Positions 10,275-19,638 of a DNA stretch of 64,000 nt are shown here, one piece after another. Each line of letters opens with the position of its first letter. Position 1 is the stretch's first letter. Source of the DNA: Desulfobacteraceae bacterium (GTDB taxonomy: Bacteria; Desulfobacterota; Desulfobacteria; Desulfobacterales; SURF-7); contig QZKS01000082.1 in assembly GCA_003599865.1 (NCBI GenBank), forward strand, positions 1-64,000, read 5' to 3'. A model generated the notes under the pieces. That model made no database searches and was not told where the DNA came from. It saw nothing but the letters and a program-made list of their open reading frames with translations. The position numbers and the translations under genes are program-made.

Positions 10275-11510
10275 TTACCGGTTGGAATCCATTTTCCTTA
10301 AAATGGTTCCCTCACTTGAATTCGACAAAATAACATAACCATTTTCTACAACTCTAACTTGACGCACATCTAAATCATCAAGTTCCTTGTTCCGGATTTC
10401 ATTGCCATCACTATCAATCTGTAATAGGTAATCCGTACCATAAATTATATTGCCATCTTCATCTCTTTTAACCAAATAAGGGGTTGAATATGAATAATCC
10501 GCGTATTGAAATCTACGATACTGAATAATAAATTCATCCTCATGAACTTTTCGTAAATGATTTCCGTAATTGTTTTCAGGGAAATCATAAATCTTTTTCG
10601 AGATCTCATTACCGGTACTATCGATTTTATATAGGCAAACATCAAATGAAGAAAAGGAAACTGTATCGCTGGAGAATGCTGTACCTAAAAGATAATAATC
10701 CCCCTCCTCATTTTTTTGTACATCAGAAAAATAGCCAAACCCATAGGATTTCCTCCAAAGCTCTTTTCCACTGTTATCGATTTCGATAATTGAGAGTTTA
10801 GGTGATTGATCTCTTGATTCGATATCCACATAAGGTTCAGAGGCAGAACCAACAATTAAAAAGGTGCCATTTTCATTTTTTATAACTGAGCTTCCCGTGA
10901 TGCCCTCAAAGTTATGTATAAATATCAGGTTGCCTTCCGCGTCTATTCTCAGGGCAAAAAGGCTTGAGTCACCGCTCGGGTATGTAATAGCATTACAAAT
11001 GATTAAAAACTCATTGGCGGTTGCTTGAATTATATCAATATCACCGCCAAAATTCCAAGATCTACCAATTGATTCGGTAGGCTCATATGTTTGTTGAAAA
11101 ATGAGGTTACCATCTATATCTAATTTCGTAACAAAAATCTGCGTTGAATAGACCATGTTAACAAAACTGGCTGCTGCAAGAAAGTCGCCATGTTCGGTTT
11201 CAATAACAGCGTGCCCAGGAAAACTTGTCCTGCCACCACCATAAACTTCAGCTTCTACTTCATACGCCCATTGACGAAAACCTACTGCATCGGTCTTAAT
11301 ATAGAAACGACCATCCGAAAATGAAGCTGTTTCACCACAAAGAAAATAACCACCATCAGAAGTTTGAATAAAATCTCGCCCTGACTTGTAATTTGTCACT
11401 TGATAGGTGCGATTCCAATTATTTTGATCCGAGACATATATTTGATTGTCATCAGAAGAGCCGCAAGCATACACCATTACAACAAAAAATATGCAAATTA
11501 TCTTTTTCAT
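10275..11510 (-). CDS. Secreted lipoprotein, beta-propeller-like repeats
   Basis: Lipobox-like MKKIICIFFVVMVYAC; repeated TSDGGYFLCGET / KTDAVGF style motifs. Confidence 0.65.
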   Translation of the reverse strand: MKKIICIFFVVMVYACGSSDDNQIYVSDQNNWNRTYQVTNYKSGRDFIQTSDGGYFLCGETASFSDGRFYIKTDAVGFRQWAYEVEAEVYGGGRTSFPGHAVIETEHGDFLAAASFVNMVYSTQIFVTKLDIDGNLIFQQTYEPTESIGRSWNFGGDIDIIQATANEFLIICNAITYPSGDSSLFALRIDAEGNLIFIHNFEGITGSSVIKNENGTFLIVGSASEPYVDIESRDQSPKLSIIEIDNSGKELWRKSYGFGYFSDVQKNEEGDYYLLGTAFSSDTVSFSSFDVCLYKIDSTGNEISKKIYDFPENNYGNHLRKVHEDEFIIQYRRFQYADYSYSTPYLVKRDEDGNIIYGTDYLLQIDSDGNEIRNKELDDLDVRQVRVVENGYVILSNSSEGTILRKMDSNR

Positions 11511-11658
11511 AAATTTTTCCTTATTTCACCCTGAGAGTGGGCAACAGTTCCAAAGACGCTCCATGTGATTTTCATATTGACAAAAGTGTCATCGTTATTG
11601 ACATTGTCCAAGTGTGTATATATGGCAAATATCATACACATGCTTAGGAGGTGTTACC

Positions 11659-11892
11659 ATGCGAACAAATATTGAAATAGATGACAAGCTTATACACGAG
11701 GCCATGACTCTCAGCAACTTAAAAACGAAAAAAGCTGTTGTTGAATCCGGGCTTAAGCTATTGGTTCAAATAAAAAAACAGGAACAAATTAAAAAACTAC
11801 GTGGAAAACTTAAATGGGATGGTGATCATTATTATTGGAGATTTAATACTCACAGAGCTTCTTCAGGGTTTCCGCTCCAATACAGATTTTGA
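11659..11892 (+). pseudogene. vapB: VapB-family antitoxin running out of frame into deleted VapC
   Basis: MRTNIEIDDKLIHEAMTLSNLKTKKAVVESGLKLLVQIKKQEQIKKLRGKLKWDGD is VapB-like; native C-terminus replaced by HYYWRF... readthrough. Confidence 0.65.
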
Positions 11893-11971
11893 AACAGCCA
11901 AGAACTTTCTCAGCGCTCTACAATTCCGACAAATTGGTGGTTATAACGTCGCAATCCAAATGCTTCATTGA
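11825..11971 (+). pseudogene. vapC: VapC (PIN) toxin fragment lacking N-terminus
   Basis: Second frame reads IIIIGDLILTELLQGFRSNTDFETAKNFLSALQFRQIGGYNVAIQ, a VapC-like internal segment with no start or N-terminal Asp motif. Confidence 0.6.
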
Positions 11972-11977
11972 TGTACA

Positions 11978-12040
11978 ACGCTTGCAGCAGGGAGGCGACG
12001 CCGGCAGCATCCGTTGCCTGCAATTGGGCGCTGCCGGTGG
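11978..12040 (-). other. Degenerate distal attC-like inverted repeat (probable array end)
   Basis: acaacgcttgcagcag...cagcatccgttg imperfect palindrome just after the last cassette ORF. Confidence 0.35.
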
Positions 12041-12442
12041 CTACGCCCAACCCCTGAGCTTGGCCGCAAGGTATGGCGCAAGAGCCGTGACAATAAGAAC
12101 GGCCGGCCAGATGTTGCCACCCTTGAACGTGTATGCCTCAAACATGACCTGCCAGGATTTGCCTTGCCAGAGACCGAACGAGAACTCGAAGACGAGAGTA
12201 AGGGCGAGCCAGCCTAAGCCAATTCCCACGAACTCAGTGGGACGGCGGGCACCAAGCCAAGGCAATGAAAGGTAAGCCACCACAATAATGAATGCAGATA
12301 GGAGTACACCGCTCACTACAAGGCCGGCTGCCATGCCAAGCTTCGGGACGAAGATGGCCTCCCGAAGCGCGCCGTTAAGCACGGCCAAAACCAAAATGCA
12401 TGTCCATATCGACAACACTTTAAGTGCAATCCAAATATGCAT
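12041..12442 (-). CDS. Cassette-encoded multi-pass membrane protein
   Basis: 133 aa, several TM segments; minus strand like all other cassettes. Confidence 0.65.
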   Translation of the reverse strand: MHIWIALKVLSIWTCILVLAVLNGALREAIFVPKLGMAAGLVVSGVLLSAFIIVVAYLSLPWLGARRPTEFVGIGLGWLALTLVFEFSFGLWQGKSWQVMFEAYTFKGGNIWPAVLIVTALAPYLAAKLRGWA

Positions 12443-12467
12443 TGATTTCTCCTGCAGCGCCCAACGA

Positions 12468-14299
12468 GTCTGTAGAAAAAGTCCTTTTTCAAACAGACTT
12501 TTATCAAATTTTAACTTCTCGATTCATTTATCAATTTTTTGTCAAAAAGTTCTCACTTTGAAAAATCAGGATAGCGTCGATATATTTGCTCATAATCAGG
12601 CTTCGAATTCAATCGTATAAGCATTCCTATCCGTTTCTTCCGCCTTCCTTATGCAAGCGAAGGTCCGTACCGGTGAATCTTGAGAAGGTTGTGAACAATA
12701 CAATATAATTTCCATTGTACGTTGACCTTTTTATTCCCTCTCAAAGAAAATCGATCCAGCCCAAGGATATGCCTTATATTTGCAAATACGGGTTCGACGG
12801 TTCCTATTCGCTTATTATATAGGTAGCGCCCCCGGTCCGAGTCAATCTTCTGTTTCATTTTCTGCGTAAACGTCTCCTGGTTGCCAATCGATTTTCCGGT
12901 TAACCAGGCGACGGTTCGGCATTCGGTCCGGTCCGGGTACCGCAGGCACTTTGAACGAATCCTGCACTCCCGGCAGTCTGCCTTTCGTCCATGAAATCGG
13001 ACCGCTTCTTTACCACCGAGGTTGGTATGACCCCCGTTTCGGTATAAACGTTTTCCGGCCGGGCAGATGCAATATCTCAGATCCGGATCAAAGGTAAAAT
13101 CGCTCGTTTTAAACAATCCGGATCGGCCTTCCTTTTGAGCGCGCTCTTTTTTATATCTGGCCCGATACCTTTCCGCATCGGCAAACCGGGGGTCTCTTTT
13201 CCGGAACAGGGTGTCGGCAATATAGCCATCTATTTTTTCGCGTGACAGCATTTTCATATTGTTTTCCGTTTGGAATCCGCTGTCGGCCGTCAATTTCGTT
13301 TTTTCAAACACGTTCTCTTCCGTACCGATTTTCTGGAAATTCTCTTTGGTATCAAGGACCATCGGTTCCAGCAGATCATGTTCCTGCGCCAGTCCGAAGG
13401 CCTCGGCATGAACCACCACCTGGTGTTTGCTGTCGGCGGTAACCACGCCGTCATAACCTTGAATCACGCCTTTAGAGGTCTTCATCTTGGCGCTGCTGTT
13501 ATCCGTAATATTGCTCTTGACCGGCCTGCCGGTTTTGCCGGGTTTGTCGTCGTTGTTGTCCAGCCATTCTTTGATCTTTTTGATATTGCCCCGCAAGGTT
13601 TTGATATACTGCTTCTCATGCGAAATAAGGTCGGAATCGGATTCGGTGTCATCCCGCTCTTTGTGCTTTTTCAAAATCCTTCGAATCGCGGTTTCCATTT
13701 TCAGCTTTTTCTTTTTCAGTTCTTTTTTGGTGCCGCTCCATTCCTTGGACGCATTGGAAGGCATTTTACATCCGTCGATGGAAAACATCTCTTTGCCGAT
13801 CAGATTCATCTCATCACAAATCAGCAGAACCTCCAGAAACAGACTGGTGATTTCATCACCCATCGAGGAGATAAAATCGGCAATGGTTGTAAAGTGAGGG
13901 CGGGTATCAGCTGACAGGGCGATAAAGATGATATTCTCCCGGCAGCAACGCTCGATTTTACGGCTGGAGATAATACCCCGGGAGTAGGCGAACAAAACAA
14001 TCTTTAACAGAATTCTTGGATCGTAAGCCGGTGCCCCGGTTTCGTCATTTTTAAACCGGCCATCAAATGCCGACAGATCAATGGCGCTGTCAATCAAATA
14101 ATTGAGCGTGTATTCGAATGTCCCCGGCAAAATCTGTTTGTCGAAATGCACGGCCAACAACCGTCCCTGTTCGTAGGAGTATTTTTTGTATCTGGCCATC
14201 GGTCTCCATGGGTAGTATTGAAGTGAGGGGTAGCATTGTTTGTTGAAGTAAATACTATCCAGTATTCATGCACTTTTCAAGACTTTTTCTACAGTTTCA
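12468..14299 (-). mobile_element. IS1182-family insertion sequence inserted at an attC core
   Basis: Terminal inverted repeats ctgtagaaaaagtc (12471) and gactttttctacag (ends ~14294) around a DDE transposase; caacg present at both flanks. Confidence 0.8.
12649..14199 (-). CDS. IS1182-family transposase
   Basis: DPRILLKIVLFAYSRGIISSRKIERCCRENIIFIALSADTRPHFTTIADF, MFSIDGCKMPSNASKEWSGT, CRECRIRSKCLR. Confidence 0.9.
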   Translation of the reverse strand: MARYKKYSYEQGRLLAVHFDKQILPGTFEYTLNYLIDSAIDLSAFDGRFKNDETGAPAYDPRILLKIVLFAYSRGIISSRKIERCCRENIIFIALSADTRPHFTTIADFISSMGDEITSLFLEVLLICDEMNLIGKEMFSIDGCKMPSNASKEWSGTKKELKKKKLKMETAIRRILKKHKERDDTESDSDLISHEKQYIKTLRGNIKKIKEWLDNNDDKPGKTGRPVKSNITDNSSAKMKTSKGVIQGYDGVVTADSKHQVVVHAEAFGLAQEHDLLEPMVLDTKENFQKIGTEENVFEKTKLTADSGFQTENNMKMLSREKIDGYIADTLFRKRDPRFADAERYRARYKKERAQKEGRSGLFKTSDFTFDPDLRYCICPAGKRLYRNGGHTNLGGKEAVRFHGRKADCRECRIRSKCLRYPDRTECRTVAWLTGKSIGNQETFTQKMKQKIDSDRGRYLYNKRIGTVEPVFANIRHILGLDRFSLRGNKKVNVQWKLYCIVHNLLKIHRYGPSLA

Positions 14300-14423
14300 A
14301 CGCCAAATTCAGGGGCCGGGCGGCGAGGAGCGACACCGACTGCTGAACGATTAAAGTTAATGGGGAAACACAGGTCCGAAACACTGAGCCTCCGCCCGGT
14401 CCCACTGGAATTTATGGTTCGCT
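14297..14423 (-). other. attC site
   Basis: aacgccaaattcaggggccgggcgg ... ccgcccggtcccactggaatttatggttcgc: long imperfect inverted repeat with AAC/GTT ends. Confidence 0.7.
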
Positions 14424-14879
14424 TTTGGTTGCAAAATAGAAACAATCTTCATGCCAATAATGAATGATCCATTCACCTGATTCCGGAAAAATGGATGTAT
14501 CATCGGATGCTTCATAGCAAAATGTGTCCCAATATCGTGCAATAATCTCCATATCTGTTTGAACAGCTAAGTCTGGTTGCCATGACACCCATACCTTGAT
14601 TGATTCCAATTCCTTTGTTTGGAAATTGTCTCGAATCCACTTTTCAGTACGATCAGTGGAATGTGGTGTATCTAACTCTGCTACGAAATCAAATAGTTCA
14701 GTTGAAGGTCGAAATTCGGTTCCGCCATCATATAATGTCAAGCTGCGTTCCCAAAGGCTTTTTGCCATATCAGTATTGGCAGGGATGATGCGGGATAAGT
14801 GGTCATCCGGTAGTTTGTCGTATTTTTCTTCAGTCCATCGCCAGCGTAATGGAAAATCCGATATCAGCATTGATCTCAT
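14412..14879 (-). CDS. Cassette-encoded hypothetical protein
   Basis: 155 aa ORF between attC-like sites. Confidence 0.6.
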   Translation of the reverse strand: MRSMLISDFPLRWRWTEEKYDKLPDDHLSRIIPANTDMAKSLWERSLTLYDGGTEFRPSTELFDFVAELDTPHSTDRTEKWIRDNFQTKELESIKVWVSWQPDLAVQTDMEIIARYWDTFCYEASDDTSIFPESGEWIIHYWHEDCFYFATKSEP

Positions 14880-14887
14880 TTTCTCAA

Positions 14888-14948
14888 AGCGAACGCTCTG
14901 CTATGGGGTGCGACGCTTTTTCGCGTCCCTATGAGCAGAAGGTTATGC
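14888..14948 (-). other. attC site
   Basis: gcgaacgctctgctatggggtgcgacgctttttcgcgtccctatgagcagaaggttatgc: stem-loop with AACG/GTTATGC core ends. Confidence 0.8.
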
Positions 14949-14974
14949 AGAATTAAATTGGATATAATTCGTCT

Positions 14975-15601
14975 TTATTCTTTTATAGTTTGCTCAGCCT
15001 TTTCTTTTTCTGTATTTAAAAGCTTGCAAAGAGATCCGAATTCAGTCCTCCAGGAAGTTAATTGCCTACGGGCCTCTTCAATTCTTTCTTTTTCCTTTTT
15101 TGCAACAAACGCTTGGTATCTTTCTTGAAATGCCTCCCGTTTTTCTCCATTTTTTGGTGTAGGAGCATCTGTTACTCTAAACACTCTAGGCGACCCCAAC
15201 ACAAGTTCATGATACCTTGTTAAATGGTATCCAGAACGAGTGATTGAACGCATTAAATTTATAACCTGTTTCTCATCCATAAAAATCAAATTTTTCGTGT
15301 TTTGAGCTGCAGCATTAAAAAGAAATGGACCTCCGCGAATTTCGTTCACTTTAGATTCTGGATCAATATCTTTATTAATTTCGTATGTTTCTCTACATTC
15401 TTCACACATGATAGTTAAATATGCCAAATAATTTTTTCTCTCTTGCAGTTCATTTTCTTTCTTATCAAGTGTATTTGCTAAAAAAACTCCAAGAAAGGTC
15501 GCAACAAAGGTCGCGATTATTCCTATAACACTCAACCATAGTGAAATGGAATTTTTAGTCTTTAGATTTGCCATATTCACCTCCATTTTTATGCATAACA
15601 T
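14975..15601 (-). CDS. Cassette-encoded membrane-anchored hypothetical protein
   Basis: N-terminal TM (SLWLSVIGIIATFVATFLGVFLA) then charged helical region; between attC sites. Confidence 0.65.
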   Translation of the reverse strand: MLCIKMEVNMANLKTKNSISLWLSVIGIIATFVATFLGVFLANTLDKKENELQERKNYLAYLTIMCEECRETYEINKDIDPESKVNEIRGGPFLFNAAAQNTKNLIFMDEKQVINLMRSITRSGYHLTRYHELVLGSPRVFRVTDAPTPKNGEKREAFQERYQAFVAKKEKERIEEARRQLTSWRTEFGSLCKLLNTEKEKAEQTIKE

Positions 15602-15653
15602 CGCTGTTCTCCGACGTGAAGAATGAGCGTCAGGAAAAGCAGCCTAGTTATGC
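15593..15653 (-). other. attC site
   Basis: cataacatcgctgttctccgacg...cgtcaggaaaagcagcctagttatgc. Confidence 0.65.
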
Positions 15654-15655
15654 TT

Positions 15656-16279
15656 TCAGAATTTATAGGAACAAATAAAAACCCAACCTCCTTTGGTAGT
15701 ATCTTTTAATAAAACTTGAGTTGAGCCACTAGGTGGAGCAGAATTTGATTCGTATCCATCAGCCAAGATTTTAATCCGAGTAACGCCATAACCTAGTTGA
15801 AAATCAACCGGCAGTTTTGGTGAAATTCGCTTTAAAGAACAGTCTACTCCCGCCGCAATAGAATTTACCAGGTCATTATTTCCACCAAGTTGAACACCCA
15901 AAAAGGGTCCGAGGCCAACTTGTTGCGTAGGCCAGCTATCGTGAATCCAGCTCACAGTTAGCCAGAATCCCATTTTATTTTTTTCCTCTCCTGTAACTCG
16001 AATGATGTCATTTTCAACAATTGCAGATGTGATATCAGGTTTATTTAAAATCATTAGTCCCAGTCCCAGACCAAACCCAAAATTGTCTAACTCACTTTTT
16101 GCGATAGCATTTTGCTTTTTTAATTCTAGAGCCTTTGCTTCAGCCTCTTCTTTTTTAATCTTTGCTTCAGCTATTTTCGTTTCCTTCTGCAGCTGGTCAA
16201 TTGCTTCTTCTCCGTGCACAAAACCTGGGCAATAGATTGCATATATTAAGAATATAACAAAATAGACTGAACTTTTCAT
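15656..16279 (-). CDS. Cassette-encoded secreted protein with coiled-coil segment
   Basis: Signal-peptide-like N-terminus, EAKIKKEEAEAKALELKKQNAIAKSELDNF helix. Confidence 0.6.
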   Translation of the reverse strand: MKSSVYFVIFLIYAIYCPGFVHGEEAIDQLQKETKIAEAKIKKEEAEAKALELKKQNAIAKSELDNFGFGLGLGLMILNKPDITSAIVENDIIRVTGEEKNKMGFWLTVSWIHDSWPTQQVGLGPFLGVQLGGNNDLVNSIAAGVDCSLKRISPKLPVDFQLGYGVTRIKILADGYESNSAPPSGSTQVLLKDTTKGGWVFICSYKF

Positions 16280-16328
16280 TATTCAACCTCCCTGTTGGTT
16301 TATTTACAAATACGTAATCGTAGAAAAG

Positions 16329-16416
16329 CATAACATAAAGCTGAGTGGCGCGGCCAACCCGCACCGCGTCAGCGCCGCCCAAGATCTCCGCGTCCACTCA
16401 AGCGACTGGTTCGCAG
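16329..16416 (-). other. attC site
   Basis: cataacataaagctgagtggcgcgg ... cgcgtccactcaagcgactggttcgc. Confidence 0.7.
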
Positions 16417-16419
16417 ACT

Positions 16420-17268
16420 TCATTTTTGCCAAGCCTTCTTCACAAAATCAGCAATCTGCCTTAACAGTTCTTTATTCTTTTGAATGAATTCAGCATCGCA
16501 TGTGAATTTGAATCGATTACGCTTTTGCACAAAGGATATATTCTGCACGTCCAATAATTGGGCCACTTCATCAAGGTGCTCATCAGAAATGCGAAAGCCA
16601 AACAAAGACTTTCCCGCGCTTCGCTTATGAAACCAGAAGAAGTTGTTTCCCAAAACAGTGAACGCAACGTAGTTTTTGACGAATCTAACTGTCGGCGAAT
16701 CGAACAGGTCACCCACCACTTCCAAGAGCGCTCTGGCTGCCTCGATGGCCCAAGGTGCTTTTTTCCTCCAGAATGTTTCGTCGTATATCTCCCCGTCGCT
16801 GGTTCCATCGTCTGGTTCCTCATATGTGTCAAGAATCTTGGAAAAGTGTAACGATTTTTGACCTGCCGATTCGATGAGGTTGACCTGCACGGCAATTATC
16901 GGGATGGTCTGACTCATTAACTGAATAACGTTGAAGAACCTCCGGGTGATCCCCTCTGCCACAAGGACTGCATAATGCTGGCGCTGTGGCCATCTCCGCT
17001 TCTCGTTATCCCAGTATTCGATCGTACGGATAATGTGAGATTCGTCCGTTTCGCCGAGCATGATTTCCACCTCGTACATCGAATCGTCTTCAGGATTCTT
17101 GAGGAGAATATCCAGTCGTCCGCCGGAAGATTGGATGCGCTCCTTGGAAACGGATTCGATGTCACCGAGACCAAGGCAAGTGGGGTTTTCGTAGATCAAG
17201 TCACGGAGCCAGTATTCGTCAAAGCCGGCCTCGCGGATGCTCACAGCTGTTGCGATGGGTATTTCCAT
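16420..17268 (-). CDS. Cassette-encoded PD-(D/E)XK-superfamily-like nuclease (putative)
   Basis: ERIQSSGGRLDILLKNPEDDSMYEVEIMLGETDESHIIRTIEYWDNEKRRWPQ: D...ExE pattern after GRLD; start at MEIPIATAVS. Confidence 0.6.
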   Translation of the reverse strand: MEIPIATAVSIREAGFDEYWLRDLIYENPTCLGLGDIESVSKERIQSSGGRLDILLKNPEDDSMYEVEIMLGETDESHIIRTIEYWDNEKRRWPQRQHYAVLVAEGITRRFFNVIQLMSQTIPIIAVQVNLIESAGQKSLHFSKILDTYEEPDDGTSDGEIYDETFWRKKAPWAIEAARALLEVVGDLFDSPTVRFVKNYVAFTVLGNNFFWFHKRSAGKSLFGFRISDEHLDEVAQLLDVQNISFVQKRNRFKFTCDAEFIQKNKELLRQIADFVKKAWQK

Positions 17269-17279
17269 GGTTTTCCTCT

Positions 17280-17391
17280 CAGCGAACATTGAGTTGAGCG
17301 GCAAACCGCAGAATATTAGTCGGCAGTCCAAATGAAATTCGGCTGATCCGCCACTTCAATCCGGTTTGCCGCTCGAACGACTGGTTCGAGT
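17280..17391 (-). other. attC site
   Basis: agcgaacattgagttgagcggcaaaccg ... cggtttgccgctcgaacgactggttcgag; 10+ bp stem. Confidence 0.75.
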
Positions 17392-17449
17392 ATTTTGTGT
17401 CCATATTATATATGGTGTAAAGTACAAGGTGCGTTCTGAATACAATTAT

Positions 17450-18519
17450 TTATGACGTATCAAATGCAAGGGCGGTCTGACAATACTTTTCTTTCAATGA
17501 CACTATCCGGCCGAAAGCATCCTTGATTATAAAAGGGATCAGGATGCCACGTTCACACCGGGGACACTTTTTGCCGGTGGCTTGATCAGCCTGCGGTGGT
17601 TCCTGGCCCAGGCTGTTTAATTGGTCTCTAATTTGAGATATCGCAGCTTTGCAGCGGCCGTTGGCAAGAAAACCATAATGGCGTATCTTATGAAATCCGG
17701 ATGGTAATACATGCATCAGAAATCGGCGAATGAATTCATGAATATCCAGTGACATGGTCTTCCTGGTTTTTATGCCGGACTTATAATCTTTATACTGAAA
17801 ACAAATTAGATCATTTTCAATTCCGATGATGCGGCTGTTGCTGATCGCAACGCGATGGGTATAGCGGCCAACATATTTGACAACCTTGTCGGCATCCCCG
17901 TAGGGCGGCTTGCAATAAACAACCCATTTTCGTCCGACAAGCTGGTCGACCCATCTTTCGAAAAAATCGGTGCTGTTCAGTTCTGCTTCTTCTTCCGGAA
18001 TTGACAGGCTGCCATCATGATACGCCTTTTTTAATCTCTCGATGAACTTGCCGCGAAATACCTTTGACAAGGCATGAACGGGGAACAGAAATTTTCCGGG
18101 ATACTTGGGAGCGGTCCATTGGCCGTCTGGAGTCAATGCCCCTCCGGGAATAATGAAATGAACATGCGGATGCTGCCAAAGCTTCTGACCCCATGTATGC
18201 AGCACACCAAAAAATCCGATTTCCCCTCCAAGCCACCTTGGATCATTTCCGAATGTAAGAAGGGTTTCTGCTGCTTTTGAAAACAACAGTTCGTAAATTA
18301 ACCTCCGGTTATGGGATATGATAGAACCGAGCATGTGCGGAAGGGTAAAAACACCGTGGTAATACGGAACCGGCAGCAAATTTTCAAGTCGCTTATCAAT
18401 CCACTTCCTGCGTGATATTCCCTGACATTTGGGGCAGTGCCGGTCCCGGCATGAGTTATACTCGCTTTCAATATGATTGCAGGTATTGCATTTGTCTGCG
18501 TGAAATCCATAATAGGATG
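17450..18519 (-). pseudogene. IS91-family transposase, C-terminal part (interrupted by IS5-family remnant)
   Basis: YYGFHADKCNTCNHIESEYNSCRDRHCPKCQGISRRKWIDKRL...PYYHGVFTLPH...HPHVHFIIPGGAL...YVGRYTHRVAISN...FLMHVLPSGFHKIRHYGFLANG. Confidence 0.85.
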
Positions 18520-18664
18520 CGGTGGACCCAATGCTTAGAAGCCATTTCAAAACCTAAAAAATTGTGTCCAAATTTATGATTGATACAATATATAGTATTT
18601 ACAATATGTTACAAAACTAGATTTTTATAGTGTTTTCGTGTATTAAGCTATTGGAGGTGACCCA

Positions 18665-19117
18665 ATGGCGAAATACCAACAATTCATAAATGACAAACAG
18701 TGGAAACTATTAAAACCCATGCTTCCAGAATCAAAAAAAAATCCAAAAGGTGGGCGCCCACCGAAAAACAATCGTGACGTTCTGGAAGGTATTCTTTGGA
18801 TTCTTCGAACCGGAGCCCGTTGGCAAGACCTTCCGGATCGATACCCAAGCCCATCAACATGCTGGCGTCGGTTAAGGCTTTGGGAAGACCAAGGAATCTG
18901 GCTTGACATCTGGCGTAAGTTTTTATCGCAACTGGATGAAGCCGGGTTGCTGGATTGGGAAGAAGCCTTTATTGATGGCAGCTTTGCACCGGCAAAAAAA
19001 GGGGCGCCTGCGTTGGAAAAACCAAAAAGGGCAAAGGAACAAAGTGGATGGTGGTGGTCGACGGCCAAGGTGTTCCTTTGGGAAGCACCCTTGCCTCGGC
19101 ATCGCCGGCGGAAGTAA
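18665..19117 (+). pseudogene. IS5-family transposase N-terminal reading frame (orfA-like)
   Basis: GGRPPKNNRDVLEGILWILRTGARWQDLPDRYPSPSTCWRRLRLWEDQGIW. Confidence 0.8.
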
Positions 19118-19351
19118 AGCTTGCGGAACAAACTCTTGATGCTGTCTGCGTTCCGCGCAAAGGAAAAGGTCGTCCTAAAAAACGCCCGGTACGTCTCATT
19201 GCCGATAAAGGATATGATAGTGATCCATTTCGAAAACAACTTAAAAAATTGAAAATAGAGCTGATTGCTCCCCATAGGAGTAATCGTAAAAAACCTAAAA
19301 CCCAGGATGGCAGGAAGCTGAGGCGTTATAAGAGACGATGGAAGGTGGAAC
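19048..19351 (+). pseudogene. IS5-family transposase C-terminal frame, truncated after RWKVERM
   Basis: MVVVDGQGVPLGSTLASASPAEVKLAEQTLD...ADKGYDSDPFRKQL...RRYKRRWKVERM. Confidence 0.75.
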
Positions 19352-19498
19352 GGATGTGCGACAGCGCTCTATTGCATGCATTACGGCATACTGCTTCTTC
19401 GACATGCCGTTGTTTTCTCGATATGTTTTTCCTGCTTTCCGGAAGATGTCTGCTACTTCATATTTGGGTGAAGTATAGGAAATTTTATGATCTATCAT
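19352..19498 (-). pseudogene. IS91-family transposase N-terminal part
   Basis: YEVADIFRKAGKTYRENNGMSKKQYAVMHAIERCRTS joins in frame to YYGFHADKC if 18520-19356 is excised. Confidence 0.8.
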
Positions 19499-19564
19499 GT
19501 ATAATATTTGGGCGAGATGTATTATATTTATCTGTTATTATTAAAGTTCCTGACGAAGTCTTAC

Positions 19565-19636
19565 TCGAACGCTGCCTTCACCGGTGGCAGTGTAGCGCAG
19601 CGGTATTGCCATCTGAGTGTAAGGCATGGTTAGGTT
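19565..19636 (-). other. attC site
   Basis: cgaacgctgccttcaccggtggcag...ctgagtgtaaggcatggttagg. Confidence 0.6.
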
Positions 19637-19638
19637 TT

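Larger units (their letters stand above)
18520..19351 (+). mobile_element. IS5-family remnant nested in IS91-family transposase
   Basis: Transposase reading frames 18665-19117 and 19048-19351 (KPMLPESKKNPKGGRPPKNNRDVLEGILWILRTGARWQDLP; LIADKGYDSDPFRKQLKK; RRYKRRWKVERM) with 3' end missing; ggatg at both junctions. Confidence 0.75.

Noticed and set aside
12014-13914. + strand ORFs at 12014, 13270 and 13487
   Set aside because: Antisense to the cassette membrane protein and the IS1182 transposase.
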